Below are positions 38,309 to 53,799 of a DNA stretch of 64,000 nucleotides, piece after piece (position 1 is the stretch's first letter; every line of letters starts with the position of its first letter). The notes beneath the pieces are model-generated. The model made no database searches. It worked only from the letters and a program-made list of their open reading frames with translations, and was not told the DNA's origin. Made by a program: the position numbers and the translations under genes. This stretch comes from Atrichornis clamosus. Taxonomy: Eukaryota; Chordata; Aves; Passeriformes; Menuridae. The stretch spans positions 56,548 through 120,547 of the forward strand of contig WBMZ01014016.1 of assembly GCA_013400975.1 (NCBI GenBank). Reading direction: 5' to 3'.

Positions 38309-40250
38309 CTGGGAAATTAAACAGACTGATTTAACACTACATAATTTTCTTCTCCTTGCATGCAGTATTCAAGTAGTAATAACCCATGTTCAACCCTCAG
38401 CCACAAAAATTCTCAAAACTTTAACAGAACCCACCAAATATAAATAATACAAATCATCCACTGGGATGATAAAGAACTTTGAGCACCTACTCAAGAAAAA
38501 CTTGGGTTAAGACAATAATGATCTATATCAATATTGTAGGCTCTAAATCAATAAACTCAACGAACTTGCATTAGTCCATATCCTATGGTCAAGAGTTTGA
38601 TCTTTTCATAAAGATCAATTAGTAGTCACAGGTTTATTAAAATAAATCAGCTATTAACGTGATTTTGACAGGTTTAAGTCAGTGAAGCTGTTGTTAGGAA
38701 AGGAAGTTCTTCTTCCTTTCACATGGTAGTTTGTAGTATCTCATGACCAAATTATGAGAAGCACTACAATATGCACACAAGCAAGGTAGCTATGGAATTG
38801 ATAGCGATCTGCTTTGTTCAGCTTCTCCTTGCAGTTAAAAAAAATGAAGTTGAACTGTTAGCAGCATTCTATGCTGCTCTGCATTGCCAGAAAACAAATA
38901 AAAGATTTCCTTCCCCAGATGGTTAGGCTTCCATAGTTTTTCAAAGTGTTAAAACATTTTCACCACACTACAACATAATACTCAGTTGTCCAAAACCATT
39001 TTGAAAACTTAGGAACACATCCCTAAATATTCTGGCAAAGTCAAAGCTTCATCCGCTTGATAAGCAGAGGAGCAAATAAATCACGTGCCTGCTTAATTAT
39101 TTCAGCTTTCCCTGGACATTAAGTGTTCTCAGATGGAGCACTCTTGCCCATTTATATTTCTGATTAAGATACAGCTGCAGTCCCTTCTCTCTCTGCTTCC
39201 CTCCAGACCTCAGAGAATAAAATCTTGAGGCAGTGAGCTATAGTACAAACCTAAGATATAGCATCAATCATCACTGGTCAATTTGTTATTTCTCAAAGGT
39301 TCCAAAGTTGCTGCTGGAAATGGAAAAGACAGTTCCACAAGCAATGCTTATCACCTGGAGATCAGTAACTGATATCAACAGCTTTAGATGGCCCAATGGT
39401 AGTGCTGGAACCTCCTCCCCCTTCCTTTAAATCACCTACCTGAAGCCTCCCCATCACCATACAATCCTGGCTCAGGTGCACATTCCTGCATATTAACCTA
39501 ACAAATTGCAAGGAGGACAGCCTCACTATTTAGTTTTCCAATTGTCTAGGCAGCTCCGTGCCTTCCATGTGTTTTTACTTACAGATAACCAGGCTTATGC
39601 ACATATAATGGCAACATAAAAGGCTGAATACTCTGCAGTGTCTGACTGAAAACACAGGCTTCAACGATACTTGCTAAAATACTAGCCTTTTCACCTAGAA
39701 TTCCATATTACACTACTGAAAAATTACATATTGCTGGTTGCTTTTCAGCGCAGCTTCTTTTTCCTTATTTCACAACTTGCTGGTTTTCAGCAATCAACTA
39801 TTCTGCGTATTTACTAAGCCAGATATATTTTCAACAAGTAATGTTCAAAAGTCATTATCAAAAGATAATAGAAGGGAAAGCAGACTGAGGTCACATTTAA
39901 AAGAAAGATGAAATCTGAATTCCAAAAGAGAAAAATAAATAAACCATTCAAAAATGGAAAGGTAGGGACAATACAACATGAAATAAATGGATGAAAAACC
40001 AGAGACAAATGTGTTTCTAGTCAGCATGAGATTCACATACACCTCGCACAGCATGTTTGCTCTACTATCTGTACCAGGGAATTCTATGATTTCATGGCAC
40101 TTTCTTAGACTTCAGAATGTACATCTAGAATCAAGCTATTTGGATTATTCAGATTAAAAGATCTCATCTTCTCGTAGGGACTAAAAATACATGAACTGCT
40201 AATGAAAATTCTGTGCTAAATATTCTAAAGGAATATGCCAAGAATAACAA

Positions 40251-40263
40251 CACCACCACCACC
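40251..40263 (+). repeat. Short (CAC)n trinucleotide run
   Basis: Four CAC units and a partial unit within intron 1. Confidence 0.8.
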
Positions 40264-43200
40264 AATTCCCCCTCCAAATCCTGCTCTGCTACTCCACTTT
40301 TCCCCATCCTGCAAAATCCCGAATCCTTTCAGCTGTGATTAAATAGTGTGGATTGTTCTGTCGAAGATGTAAGCCAATTCCCTATTTAACAACATAACAG
40401 ACATCATAAGCATGTCTGCTGCAACTCCCAAACACATTACATCCACAGGAAAAGAATCCTACAGAAAACAATTTCTTGATCACAGTAAAAAGCATATGAA
40501 TATCCACCCAGCCACCGAGGCCCCAGCTGTAGCAGTACAAGCAACAAGATCTGCTTGCGTTTTACAGATAGCTCCTGCAAATAAAAATCAAACACACAGA
40601 ACACCAAACCCAAAACAACTCAAACTAATTTTCAAAGTCCAAGCAGAATCCATCACAAAAACAGCCATTACAAGTACAGCCACGTACAAAATGGCACAAG
40701 CTGGGATTCAAGTGGAATTCTCATTAAAGCAGATCTCTTTCAGTAACTTCTTGGTAACTTTCTATATAACTTTTCTTCCTTGAAACTATCTTTAAACTGC
40801 AGTGCCTGTCTGTCACAGCAATGAGTAGGCCAACATGCTGGTTATGAGGATTAAAGAACTTCCCACAAAATGGTTCTCTAGCACCAAGGACCGTACTGAG
40901 GCAAGTTGGAGTGAAGCTGTTGGCAGGAAAATGCATGGCCAGGTTTTTCCATCTGTACAGCTCACCTGCTACAAGCCAGGCACCAGTCTGGAGCTGACAG
41001 TGGAAGTGCCTGGCTCAATAAATATTTTTTCCCCACCAGTTTGTTTGTGATGGATGTTTTTCACAAGGAGGAAGAAAAATCTTGTAGGAGTGCTAACATT
41101 TGCAACGCACAGTTCTTCTGAATTTGCTGTCTCCTTAGATTCTGGGAAGTTTCAATAGCGTGTGGTCCTTTGTGCATACAGAAATCTAAATGCTCAATGC
41201 ATACAAAAGCTTTTGGTTTTATGTAATACCTGAACATTTTGATAAATTGCAAAATAAAGACTATATCGAGTAATTTTTCTAAGAGAAAAACATATGAAGC
41301 TTTTGTAGAATACCATATCAAAACTACACAGACTATCTTCTCAATTTAGGCCTCTAATTGCAGTTATGTCAGTGGCTATACAGCTGTATATCACTCTTTT
41401 ACCAACTAAAATGAATCACCATTTAACATATGCATTTAACCCCTACGTCTAAGAACTCAGAGAAAGAAATCTAGTTGATAACAAGAAGGGATGAGAGATT
41501 AAGAATAGCAACCACCTAAAACACAGGAAAAAAGAATAAAAATGAACTATTTCCATTAAGGGTACACTTTTAGCTGATCTCAGTTGAGCAAAGAGGAGCT
41601 AATCCAAGGAGAGAGGGTAAACTAATCTCAGAAAATCTTAATAATATTGACCAAAAATGACAGAATGCAAAACTGCAAGTAGAACAAAGACTCTTCTCTT
41701 GTACAAGCAGTATGAATTAGTCTGTTTCAAACACCCACAGATGCCCTTTGTAGTCCGTGTTTGTCAGTGTTTCAGGTTGACTGGCAAAGAAATCTAGATG
41801 TACTAGCAGAGTTCTGAATCGACTCTTAGTCGGTTTGTGTCAGGCCATTTTTCTTGCAATGAGTCCTCTCCCTCTCTCCTCTTTATCTAAGAAAACCAAG
41901 ATCTGTTGTGCTGGAATCCTGTGCCCTGTCCTTCCACTCCCTGTGGTAAGAATGGACAGATTATAGAACATTGAAAGGTGCACCTTCCAAGGACAAGGTA
42001 ATTTATCTTCTTCTTGGGAGAGCATTATGATGGCATCTTAATATGAAACCACATGGCCACTTAGCTGGAAATGGGATTGGGGTAGGCAAGCCAAAGGGTT
42101 AGGTGGTATGAACTCCACATGAACTGTTAGGGCATGGATTACCCATACATCCAAAATTCACACAAGGTCACAGCCACAGCACATCCGAACAGGGACATTC
42201 ACACAGCAGAGAGCACAACACAGTGTAGGAAGACTGGAGAAATTAAAATAATTAACGCTGGAGATGCACAGACATGAACCTGACAGGTTGCTTTACTCCT
42301 AGACCGCGCAGGAGTACTACTTCCACAGGAAAGGAATGGCATTGTGTGGAGGCACCTTTTGCGCTCCAGGACAAGAGAGTAAATTCAGGTGTTAATCATT
42401 TGTATTAACAAGCTCTGAGTGCAATTTCTCTGCACCCTAAGCCACGCAGCCAGCACAGTCACGGGAAGTAATGCTGCCTGAGCCAGAGGCCTCTCCCACA
42501 TCTCAGACACCTCTTTAAAAGTCTACCTCATGAGGACCAGCTGCCAGCTCCTCCCTCTACACAGACAGCTCACACGCTCCTCAGTGACTGGGATGGGTCT
42601 CTCTATCTCTTGACTGAAAACAAGCTCAGTGACCTCCTCACTTTTAAATGTCTCACTGTACAGTCCCAGTAACCCACGGTGAAAGCACACCACCTGTGGA
42701 ACATCCAGCCAGTGCCAACAAGGCCCAGAAGGCAGCCCCCCACTTGCTCTGCCCCAAGTAAGAGGGAAGGCACAACAGGAGCAGCCCTCCACACTGAGTA
42801 ATACTGTCAAAATGACTATTTGCAAAGTATATACTTTCTACCCTACCACCTACAAAGTCTTGAAAACACCTCACTTATTTATGTATGCAGAACAGAAGTT
42901 AAATGCTCAGAATTCTCATTTCTTCCAACCACCATTTTTCCTCACGCATTTTTAATTTGAAATGGAAGGTCTCCAACAGCAACAAAGAATCAGGAAAGTT
43001 TTAATGGCCTATTCTTTCCAAATTTTACTGAACTGTTGCCAGCCAAAATATTAAAAAGCTATTGCTATAACTGTGATTATTAAAGACTATAGTATCAGTA
43101 ATTTCTGTCAAAAAGTTCCTAAAACCAGGCTGAAATTCGAAAGACTAAACTACTTCAACTTAACCGGTACTTGGGAAATTTTTGTCTTGGTTTTAGTAAC

Positions 43201-46200
43201 ACATATCCCTTGCTTTTTTCCTTACCTTGCGCATCAACATTTTTCCCAATGTCATAACCTCAGAACAAAAACTTTTAGTTAAAAGCTGTGCTTTAACAAC
43301 ATCAACTAGCTGAAATGCCTGCACTACCTCATACTTGATATCTGACTGGAATATGATGCCAAGAAACATGGAGAGCAGCTGCTCCAGGCACACACTCTGC
43401 AGGTGTTTTTACATGTGCAAGAAGCAGTGAAAAAAATCTAAAATATCAAACACTGTTAGAATTTCTAGATCACATAAAATACTCTGGTATTCATTTTATC
43501 CTTTGACAAAATTTAAAATAGAGGAGAGAGAGCAGGAAGGCTCTCTATATATTCAAAATCCTTTCTGTGGTGAAAAAACTACCTTATTTGTCCCATATAA
43601 AACACTGTTAGCTAACTTCAACTGTCCCAAATACAAGCAGTACTGTCCCTTGCTCCACAGGTATACTCAGGCAAAAAGTGACAAGTTCTGAGCAGAACTT
43701 TGCTCTTAGCAGCTGAGCCAAGAGCCCATTCTTGGCCTCTCCTCTGTAGATATAAATGCCTGAAGGCAGAAGCACATTTAATAAGGCAATTCTGTCCAAG
43801 AGAACCTCTTAAAATTCACCTTTCTTATGCCATGATTAGCTGCCTGAAAATAAAACACTGACACTTTCATTCAGCACTCACTGAGCATGAAGTGCTTTCT
43901 AAAAGCACTCAACAGGCACAAGTCTCAGTGACACTGAACTGGGGCTAGACATGGACAGTTTTGAAAGTCTGGTGTCTCCCATTTCAGAACCTAAGCATCT
44001 TAAGTCATCACCATGCCCTGTAATTTCAGAATCCTGGCATCTATCCTGTTTATTTACATTGGCCCACATCTTACACCCCTGAACAAGACCTGGACTACAT
44101 CTACCAATTAGTTTATCCCCAATAATACTGTTGTTGAAACTGGGATTAAGTGGGGAAGCCTGGAGCCAGGTTAGAAAGCTTGCACTTCAGTACTCTTTGA
44201 AACCTTATTTTCAAGTACACACGTAAAATGTGGTTTCCTATAGCTGCAGGTCCAATTTGCATCGACTGTCCAGAAAATAAGGCATTATTTGCAAATAGTC
44301 AAGTCAAGCATGCAATCAAGCCAAATATACAAGCTAATCAAGTCAACTATGTTTAAAGAATGTTTTTTTCTTTTAGAGTCCTGCTCTCATGTTAATTACT
44401 GCTCATTATTCTCAACTATTATCTTGAAGGATAAGGAAACAAATCCTTCTATCATAATCACTTTTTTCAATGTTTTATATAGATACAAAGAGGGGACAAA
44501 AAGCCCCACAAGATCCAAATCCCATTTCCCACCTCTTAATTTTTAAGTATCTGCAGAGCTGCCAGGAATCAGATGAACCAACATTTTTGTGAAAAAACCT
44601 ACAATTTCACAGGGCTTTTCATTCAACTTGCTACCTGATAGTAATACTACCTTAGCACTATTCCTTCCCTTTTATTTCAGAGAGGTCAGCAGAGATTAGT
44701 ATTACCACCCAAGTACTTCTCCCCTTCCCCCATTGTGGAATTAGATTAGCTTCTTCCACTCACATTTTTCCTTACACGTTCTCCTCTCTCTCCCCCACAC
44801 ACAGACTGGACGAAATGTCAGCAAAAAGAATCTCATGCTCCTGAGAAAATCCTCAAACTATATGAAGAAAATTTCTTTAAAATTGCATTTCCTCTTCAAA
44901 CTGATAGCTTGCTGCTTGAGCTCAGACTCCCTAAGTAAGGAACTGAAACTACCTCAAATTTGTGAGAAAACTCAGAGGCTGTGAGGACACTCCCATAGGT
45001 ATAAATGCTGGCCCTTATTTGAGCATACACAGATGAACAGATGAGGTGCTAGTATTTCTCCTTCCCAAGCCTTAAATCAGTCTTCTATTCCCATATCTGG
45101 AATAGAGAAGAATGTGACATACTGAGAATCTTGGCTCCAGGACAAGCAGTGTTTATTTTGCTCCAAAAGTGCTTGCTTTCTTTCCTGGAAGGTGGAAAGA
45201 AATCAGCTTTTGTCATTGGCCTGAACACACAATTGAAGACAAGCAAGGGTTAGTGTTGACTCCCTCCCTTGCTTTACTCTCTATCACCAGAACCAGATAA
45301 ACTTGTTTATCTGAAGCTTCATGTAAAGCAAACTAGTAAATCCAGTCCAAATTGTATATAATGGTCATGAAAGTCATGTTTTCTAGGCAACTGTAGAATG
45401 CTTTTTTTATGCATGAGGGTAGCTGATGTTTCACATTTGATATTAAAATCTTATTCAGAAGAGTATATAATTATCACTACAAAGTAAGCTTAATCCACAT
45501 AAATCGTAGCATGACTCTTGTATCCCTCTTTGTTTAATTGTCAGTGTAAGATTCTTGGGCAACTCCCTTATTTTGCTGTTGATCTGCTCCACCTTGGAGA
45601 GGCACGTCTCCTTGATGCATTTCTCATACCTGCAACTTTCATTTTAATAGCTAAGCAGGAGCAGAAGACCTGTGACTAAGGCAAGCTTTAGAAAAAACCC
45701 AGAAATTTCAGGACTACAAAGCAGCTTGGCAATAGTAGCACTTTTCAAGCAGCACACGAACCAGTAACATCCTTATTCACACATAACAAACTCTTCTACT
45801 GACCTGAAATAACCACAAGCAAAAGACATCTTACTACTGACAGCATAACTTCACGATGGAGTGATGATGTGCTGTCTATCAGACAAAAGGCACTAAGAAT
45901 GGCACCTCCAGCCGTAGTCCAGCAGTTATTCCATTGTTGCATGTGAGAGCCACACATTCCTCACATACTATGAAAAGGTCATGACTGAAGCCTGTCCTTA
46001 CTCACTCACAGCTCTCAGCAGAGCTGAAGAGGGAATGAAAGCTGTTGTCAGGGGAGCAGAAATAGTAGCAGGCACCTGATTTAAATATCATGGAGCCACT
46101 AGGAAGCATTATTTTAAGGCAGTAAGTACTACTTCCCACCATCTGTGGCATTCTAAAGTTATCTACAAATAAAACACTGAGGCTGTGGTCAGCAAGTCAA

Positions 46201-49068
46201 GTAAGCAGTAACAACTGTACAGGAACTGCTTTTTCATTCATACAATATTATTTTCTGTATAATCAGTCTCCAATGCCTGAGAAGAATAATGTTCAAATAT
46301 TTAACACCAAGATATAAATTGCCACAGACCAGAAATTCAGTGACTCAACCAGTAAGTTTCACTAATGGATAAACTTAAGAGTAGATTTTTTTAAAGCTTA
46401 GCTTAAAGCCTCTCCAGGGTAATGAAGTGATCCAACTTTTACTACAACAGACAAATTCTCTAGTACCAAAGGGCTCAGATTCAGTCAGATGCTAAGCCTT
46501 TCAGTCTCAGTAACAGAGAATGGTATCTTCCTTTAAAAATGCCTCTTCCTCATAAGACAGCCCCTTGCAGTAATGTAATAACCAGTGCCATGAAGGCAGC
46601 ACAACTGGATCAGCAAGAAATTAAGCCAAGTGAGTAAGAGTTCTCTATTTTCTTGGATGTGGCATTAGTAAGTCTTTCAGATATAGAAATATTATGGTAA
46701 TGTGCTACAATACTGGGGAGGGGAATCACTAACACCCACCAATCTTAGTAATAAAGACAAGTGTTAGATTTGCAGTATATTTGTAAATAATTTATAAGTC
46801 AACATACTCTTAACAAGCATAAAAGACTGACCCCACCATATGTGATTTCAAGCCCTGACTTTAATCCTATGTATTCACATCCAATCCTTCAACAAATGGC
46901 TTTCCGTGCTGTTGTTATGGTGAGTAAGCTGTGTGGCTCCCTTGGGTTTTGAGATTTCTTCCCCCTGTGGGAGAAAGGTGAATCTGAGTAAAAAAATCTT
47001 TGTCAGCCTCATATGTTTGACTATCAGACATTTTGGAAAAAGAAACCAGCAAAAGAGATACCTCGCTATGGCAGCAAGGCAATTTCTCCATATTTAAAAT
47101 GACCTCATGTGAAAAATGCACCGGTTTCAGAAGTGTTGTGTTCTCAGTTTGAAAGCAGCACCCTTCCACACTCAGGAGTAGGAAGAGAGCTGCTGACTTG
47201 TGTACTCAGCCACAATAAACATCTGGTATTCAGAGGACAGTTCACACTAACAGCTACTGCAAATGTTCTGGGACAGAAAATGTACTGGGAATGCCTGGGA
47301 AGGAAATAATACTTGATAATGGGAGTAAAACTGGCTAACAGAACTAAAATTGAAAATGACATCTACCTGCATCTGATTCCTCCAGCACTGCTTTACCTTA
47401 GGTAAAGAAGTTGCACTACTACAACACTAGGATTTTTTTTTGTTTAAACACACTTTTAGTTTAATATGAGAGCTAACAAACTCCCACATGGATTACCACA
47501 CTTACCAGTATTTCTGCTAAACTGCACTGTGTGTTTGTTTGGGGCTTTTGCTATGAAAATTTAAAAAAAAAAAAAATCCAACTGATTTAAAAGTTACTAC
47601 CTAGTCAGCATTCTCTTCAGCTACTCAGTTGCTACAAATACTCCAAAGGCTTTCTTACCCAGTGCCCTAAACTGCACTACATCCTCACAGGCATTTTTTC
47701 TGTTTGTCACTTGGTGAAAACAGCTGATGACAGTCCAGATAATTACTGAAGGAGATAGACCATCTCCCAAAGAAAAACACTCTCCTCAGCCATGGCAATG
47801 AATGATGGTTTAGTTTCTGGTAATTGCCAGGAATGACGCTGAAGCAGCCCTACAGCTGGGGAAGAAGTGAACACGTTCTCAAACTTTAGGATGCCTGAGA
47901 GCACCATCCATCTGGAGGGTCTATTGTGCACCATTTCTTCAGTCTTCGATGCTCAGAAAAGTAATATTCCAAACTCCTTGGAAATGTAGACTTCTTTAAA
48001 CAACTACATATGCTCTTCAATACAGATAGCATAGAAACCCAGGAGCTGCAACAGAAAAAGAAATTGTGTTGCCTGCTCAGACAGTTATGACGTTTTTGGT
48101 TCATTTCTGGGGAATAAAAAAAAAAAAAGAAAAGAAGGGAGATATGGCATAAGGAACAGAACATTACAAGGTCTACAGATAGATGACACCATGGATATCT
48201 TATCTGTGAACTCACCTGTCTGGGAGCAAAGCTATTATTCACATAAGTGATGACTAATTGTTATTGTGAAAGTCTGAATTTCTATCCTGAAAAACAGACA
48301 AGACAGAACATAGGCCTACATTTCAGCTGTCAAGAACTGTACACAAGAAAAGCTGTGTCTCTAGGACCAAGGCATGAACAGAGATCCTTGCTCTGCTTTT
48401 CTGTAAATTGAAGTAAATCCTATCTCAAGCATGGTAGCAAATATCAAGTCTTATTCAAAGAGTACTGCATTTTCTTCACTCTTCTGCAGTAGAAAAAAAA
48501 AATTAGTGCTCAGGCAGAGAGCCTTTCTCTACTCAGACATGGTAGTACAAGGTATGAGATTTATACTTTTTATATGCACAAAAGTACAACTTAAAATGTC
48601 TGTGATATATTATCCTCTTATGAGGTGTGAAAACCTCTACAAAGATTTATGCTAAAACAATATTTAAGCAGTGGGACTCATTGACTAACTTTATAAAGCA
48701 ACTGCATACACTTCCAATTGAGAGCCATAACTGACGACACCCTGTTCTCACACCAACACCCCATGAGGAAACACAAACACTCCGAGGGAATGGCAGAGAT
48801 GTGAAATGGCTGGATTTGACTAGTCCATGGGACACCTGGTCCTACACAGAACAATCTGAAACCCAACAAACTACAAACTGCTGTCTCATATGAAAGCAAG
48901 CTGATTCTAAGGAAGTGAGAAGCACTGGCAAGTGAGATTTCATACGTGGCTGTCTGAACTTTACCTCGGCCTTCAGGAAGGATGTGCTTTTTACAGTGCA
49001 TACTCTTTTTTAACACGAGTGTGTGTGTTCCCACACATATGCATATGTTACCAACTACCTATATAAAA

Positions 49069-49100
49069 TGTGTGTGTGCATTTGTGTGCATGCACATACT
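49069..49100. repeat. TG/CA-rich imperfect dinucleotide stretch
   Basis: An alternating purine-pyrimidine stretch with TGTGTGTG, then ATTTGTGTGCATGCACAT; such sequences can favour Z-DNA. It lies in intron 1. Confidence 0.7.
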
Positions 49101-51518
49101 CCATACAGACCAAATATTTCACTTTTGCTCTAAGTTTCTGCTGGAGGACAAGACAGAAACCCTGAAGGACAAACAGAGTTGTAAATGGGCAGGAACACTG
49201 ATCTGTTTTGAGAAGTCAACATGAACTACCTGAAAGCCTTGTTAGAGGGTCCCTAAAGCCTATTAAAGGTTTTGGCCAAGGCAGATTTAAATAAGATTCT
49301 GTAAGCATTTGTAAAAACAGATTTGATACCAACAGATGGGCTGCAACCCTAATAAGACAGACCTCCATCTGTCCAGAAAACCAGTTCTTCGCTCTACATA
49401 CAGGGTACTGCAAGTGTAGCACTACCAAGTCTTACAGGGCAGAACTATTTCCTGCTAAGGACTTCAATAGTATCCACCATCTGTGTATACCCCTGTCCTC
49501 ATAAGAGACTTCAAAGCACTTCTTTTACTCCATAGCAATTAACTTTCTAGAGAAAAAGTAACCTATTTAACTGCTACTTCTTGAAAGCACTTAACTGCTG
49601 TTCAACTCCTAGAAAAGATGTTTCCTTTTCCTGAACTGATGCTGAGCTGAAGAGCTGACTGTTGGAAATCATTGAACAGGATTCATCTCATTTTTTCACC
49701 CAGTAACTGAGAATCTGTCTGTGTCATGTAATTTAGGTGACCAGACACGAACTATATGAAACAGCATTTGGTGAAACCATCGAAGAACACAACCCCACTG
49801 GATAATATAGAAGATAACAGACTCTGAGTTAAACACACACAGTGCAAACATGGAGATCTCTTCTGCTGCCTAACACCTGCTTGCCCCAAGCACAGAAACT
49901 GTGACAACTAAGGTGATCATTTGTCCCCTCAAACTGCAGACTCCTTCTTTCTGCACTTCCTTCCATACTCAGGCATATACAAATTAACTTAAGACTAAAG
50001 CTGTGCGTATTCTCTGCGTACACACTCCCAAACAGTAACCAATTTTCAAAGCACATACAAATGTGAAAGCAAGCAGAAAACATGCCCTGTACAATTCCAT
50101 GCTGTGAAACAGAGCCATTGCCCTGAAAATGAAAGGCAAGCTTTACAGGAAGGGTATTATTCCCTACGGTTTCATTACAGGATTTCCCGAAATTCTGAAT
50201 CATCTACTGTTGGTGTTTTCGTATTTCAGCATTTCCCAGGTTCTTTAACTTCTCTGTTAAATCTATTGTCAGCAGAGTCTTTAAGCACATTACTCACCAC
50301 CATCTTGCAGGTATTGAAAAAATACTGTTTTTTTAAAGGCAGGTATCTAACCATTCATAGTTGATGCATTTCCTGCAACTGATAGCATACATCAAAACTT
50401 ACCTAATTTTTGCCCACTCAGATCTTTAGACGTAGTATTGATAACAGTCTGTGTGACAACTACCACCAACTAATTTAGCCGCATATCTAGAGATAGCCAT
50501 CAGTTCAAAGATTCCACGTAAAACACGAGGATTTTTGGTCATGGATGCTTGCTTTTTAAATGAGCTCTTCATGGAGGCCAAAACCTTCCTGAGCAGCTTA
50601 CACCGTCTAGTTTAAATCCTACAATTAGGAGGTTTTAGCTCCAGATTAATTAGTAGACAAAGCCACTTGAAGACTTGAAATGCCTATGGTTAGGAAATCA
50701 TCATCTTCCTTCAAAACATGAGTTGACACAGCACATATGGCTTTCTACCAAAGGCACACAAGTTACTCAGAACCTGACCAGTTAACATGAGTCCCTCAGC
50801 CTGTCACTCTGCTCACCACACTTCAGAAAAGTATATGATTATATACTGCATGATTCAGTACGTTTGTAACTGAACAATTGTTAAATTGACTATACTACCC
50901 CTTGAACAAATTTCTAACACACACCCAATTTATGATTCATCTTAAATTCAGCCGTTACACATAATTCATTCAGTCTTACAGCCACGGTATTCTCCATGCC
51001 TTAACTGCCCTCAAAGGTGATGTGATTGTTAGTCCTTTTCCTGTTAGATGGGACAACATGGCAATTTTCTTTCACAAGAGATTTATCTATTTGCTATTTC
51101 TGCCCAGCTCCAAATGCTTACCAAGCTTATGGTTTCTGAGCCAAGAAAGTGAATGGGATTTGGAGTGTAAAAAAGACCCTCATCACCAAGAACGTAAGCT
51201 TCAGCATCACTTGACAGCAACACACAAAACCTGCAAGAGTGATTTCTAGGACTCCTCAGTAGACCTTCCACACAAAACACACTGCCTGATCTGTAGTAAA
51301 GACAAATAGACAGTCCATGATATAAGAGATTTGATTTAGCTTCACACACCAGAATGGACAAAGAACTCCATCTGATCATTACCTGCACTCCACAATATTT
51401 TGGTACTTGGAGAGATTACAGGATAGAACAAGCTACAGAAGACGGCATTGCCAAAAAAGCAGGAAAAACAAGATAGCAGCACCTCCTCCCATGACATAAT
51501 ACCAAGCCTGCTATCACC

Positions 51519-51556
51519 AAAAAAAAAACAAAACAAAACAAACCCAAACAAAACAA
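51519..51556 (+). repeat. (AAAAC)n-type low-complexity stretch
   Basis: An A-run followed by AAAAC and AAACC/AAACA units. This resembles a decayed A-rich tail, but no retroelement is recognisable to its left. Confidence 0.75.
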
Positions 51557-52680
51557 CAGAGTTCAGGGGATTTTTGCTTTATCTGGATGATAATTTCATA
51601 TTAGTAGAATTAAAGGACAAAAAGCCAAATCACACCCTTGGGCTGCATAACAAAGGCAAACCAGCAGAAACTTTCTCCACAGGCCTAGAAACTGTGAGAG
51701 GAAAGAGAGCCACAGCATCATCTTTCTTTCATTTTTTCTGAAGAATATTCCGATTAATAGTAGTGTAAAACTCATCAGACTGAGGACATATGCAGGAAAT
51801 GCCCATGTACAAATTATATTTGCTGTATTGGAACAGAACCAAGCAGAAGGTCTTATTAATCTAGTGAGGGATTAAGTGAACAGAGAACAGAAGGATAATA
51901 TAACAGCACTTGAATCTTTTATTCATGCAACTAGACCAAAGGGAGTTAGACCAGGTAAAGAATGTATCAAATTTTTCTGCCTGCTCAATCTATTTGATAA
52001 TATCATGTATGACAACTTAACTCTGTAACTGTTACTTCACGGAGACACAAGAAAACTCTAACTACAACCACCTAAAATAAACAGAAATACCAAGCCAACA
52101 CTACTAAAAAAAAATTTCCTCCCTTCAAAACGTAAGAGTCAAGTCTTACATAGAATTTCAATTTTATTCTTGACATCTTAAGGAAATAGATGGATATGTT
52201 ATTAAAAAGTATTATTTCCATTTTCAGTATACAAAAAGCATAAACTTCTAAAGGAAAATTCAGCTTTTATTTTAAAAAAATCACAATTCTGTGTGAGAAA
52301 AGATGGGCTGAACGTCTTCAACTCCTATTTCCATCTTTCATTGGCTAATAAACAGTTTGGAAAAAAGTGAAAGAGCTTATTTGTTGATATACCACAGAAA
52401 ATTTATGAATGTAATGGTTAAAAAAACCCACTTGGACAGTAGTCTGAAACAGATTTCAAAACTTTTGAATGTTTTACCTATAGTTTCAAAACATCTCGTA
52501 AACTTTGCTTACAAAATACTGAATTTAAATGATAGTATATCAAACTGGACCAGTTGTACTGGTTTACCTCAAGTTGCATACACACCTGAGAAAAAGTAGC
52601 ACTAGCAATCAGGGAGAAGCACCAAGCGTTCACCACTTACAGAAATACCCAAGTTATTAATGTCAGAAGGCAAGGAGGTC

Positions 52681-52696
52681 AAAAAAAAAAAAAAAA
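52681..52696 (+). repeat. Poly-A run (16 A)
   Basis: A homopolymer in intron 1 with no recognisable retrocopy to its left. Confidence 0.85.
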
Positions 52697-53784
52697 CCAA
52701 AGGAGGGTAGCAACAAAAGTTTACAATCTTGAGAGTTAAATCTCAGTGACAGGAGAATGTAATATCTTCTGAGTCCATAGTGGGAAGTTATCCATAGATT
52801 CCTCACAGTGCACAAGCACAGAAGCTGGAACCAGGACTTCAGCAGACAGTGGAAAGAGAAGAGGAGAAAGAAAGTGTTCTTGCACTAAAGCAAACATATA
52901 GGCTGTTTTAGCCAAGGAAGAAATACCCAACTTACAGACAAGTGAGCGGTTAAGAGCATGAGAAATCTTTACACAAGAAAAATAAATTAAAAAATCATTA
53001 TCCATACCAAACCTTGCTGGCAAAACTAAGGGATTCTGTGGACCGCTACTAATCAATTACAGAAGAAAAGTACTTTTTCCTCAAATAATTGTTTTACCAT
53101 TTGGTTTTACACTACTGACCCTTTTACATCCGTGCACCTAGAAGCTGAATATTACCCCAGTCATTCAGGGGGAAATAAATGCACAGAACCATTCACAGGC
53201 TGCATTTTAAAAGGTATAGATTAAGATTTTGAGCTTTGGCAAAAACATTGACCAAAGACAGCTGGCAGTAACCTAGCCTTTGTCTCCTACCATGCTGATG
53301 AGTGACCTCTCCTATTTTTTAGTGATCTTCTACAATAATTACTTGTGTAAAAGTTGCTGTCAGACTTCAGCCTTGATTTTACACCATCAGTTTACAAACA
53401 GGCAATAAAAAACCCCACATTTTCTCCCACTGACGGACAGGGGTGGGAGAAAAAAGAAGGATAAGGAAACGCAAACTCTCCCCACCCAGAAGTCACACAC
53501 AATTTACTGTTACTCTTTATATCAAAGAGCCTGCTGGTGACTAATTAGAGCTTTTGTCACACAGAAAAATCTGAATTCCACAAATTCTTTGAAAACAGTT
53601 TGGAGACATTTTACCTTGAGATTCCAAAACTATTATAAAAAGCAATCACACTTATTAGATGCATACTACCTCTTGGCACAACCATTGTGTTCTTTGTTGG
53701 TAGGTTTTTTTATCTGCCATTTATATCCTATAATTGAAAATACACCATAAGCCTTGAAATGCATGTTTTCTACATAAAAAGCAA

Positions 53785-53799
53785 ATATATATATATATA
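53785..53799. repeat. (AT)n microsatellite
   Basis: A short run of alternating A and T within intron 1. Confidence 0.85.
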
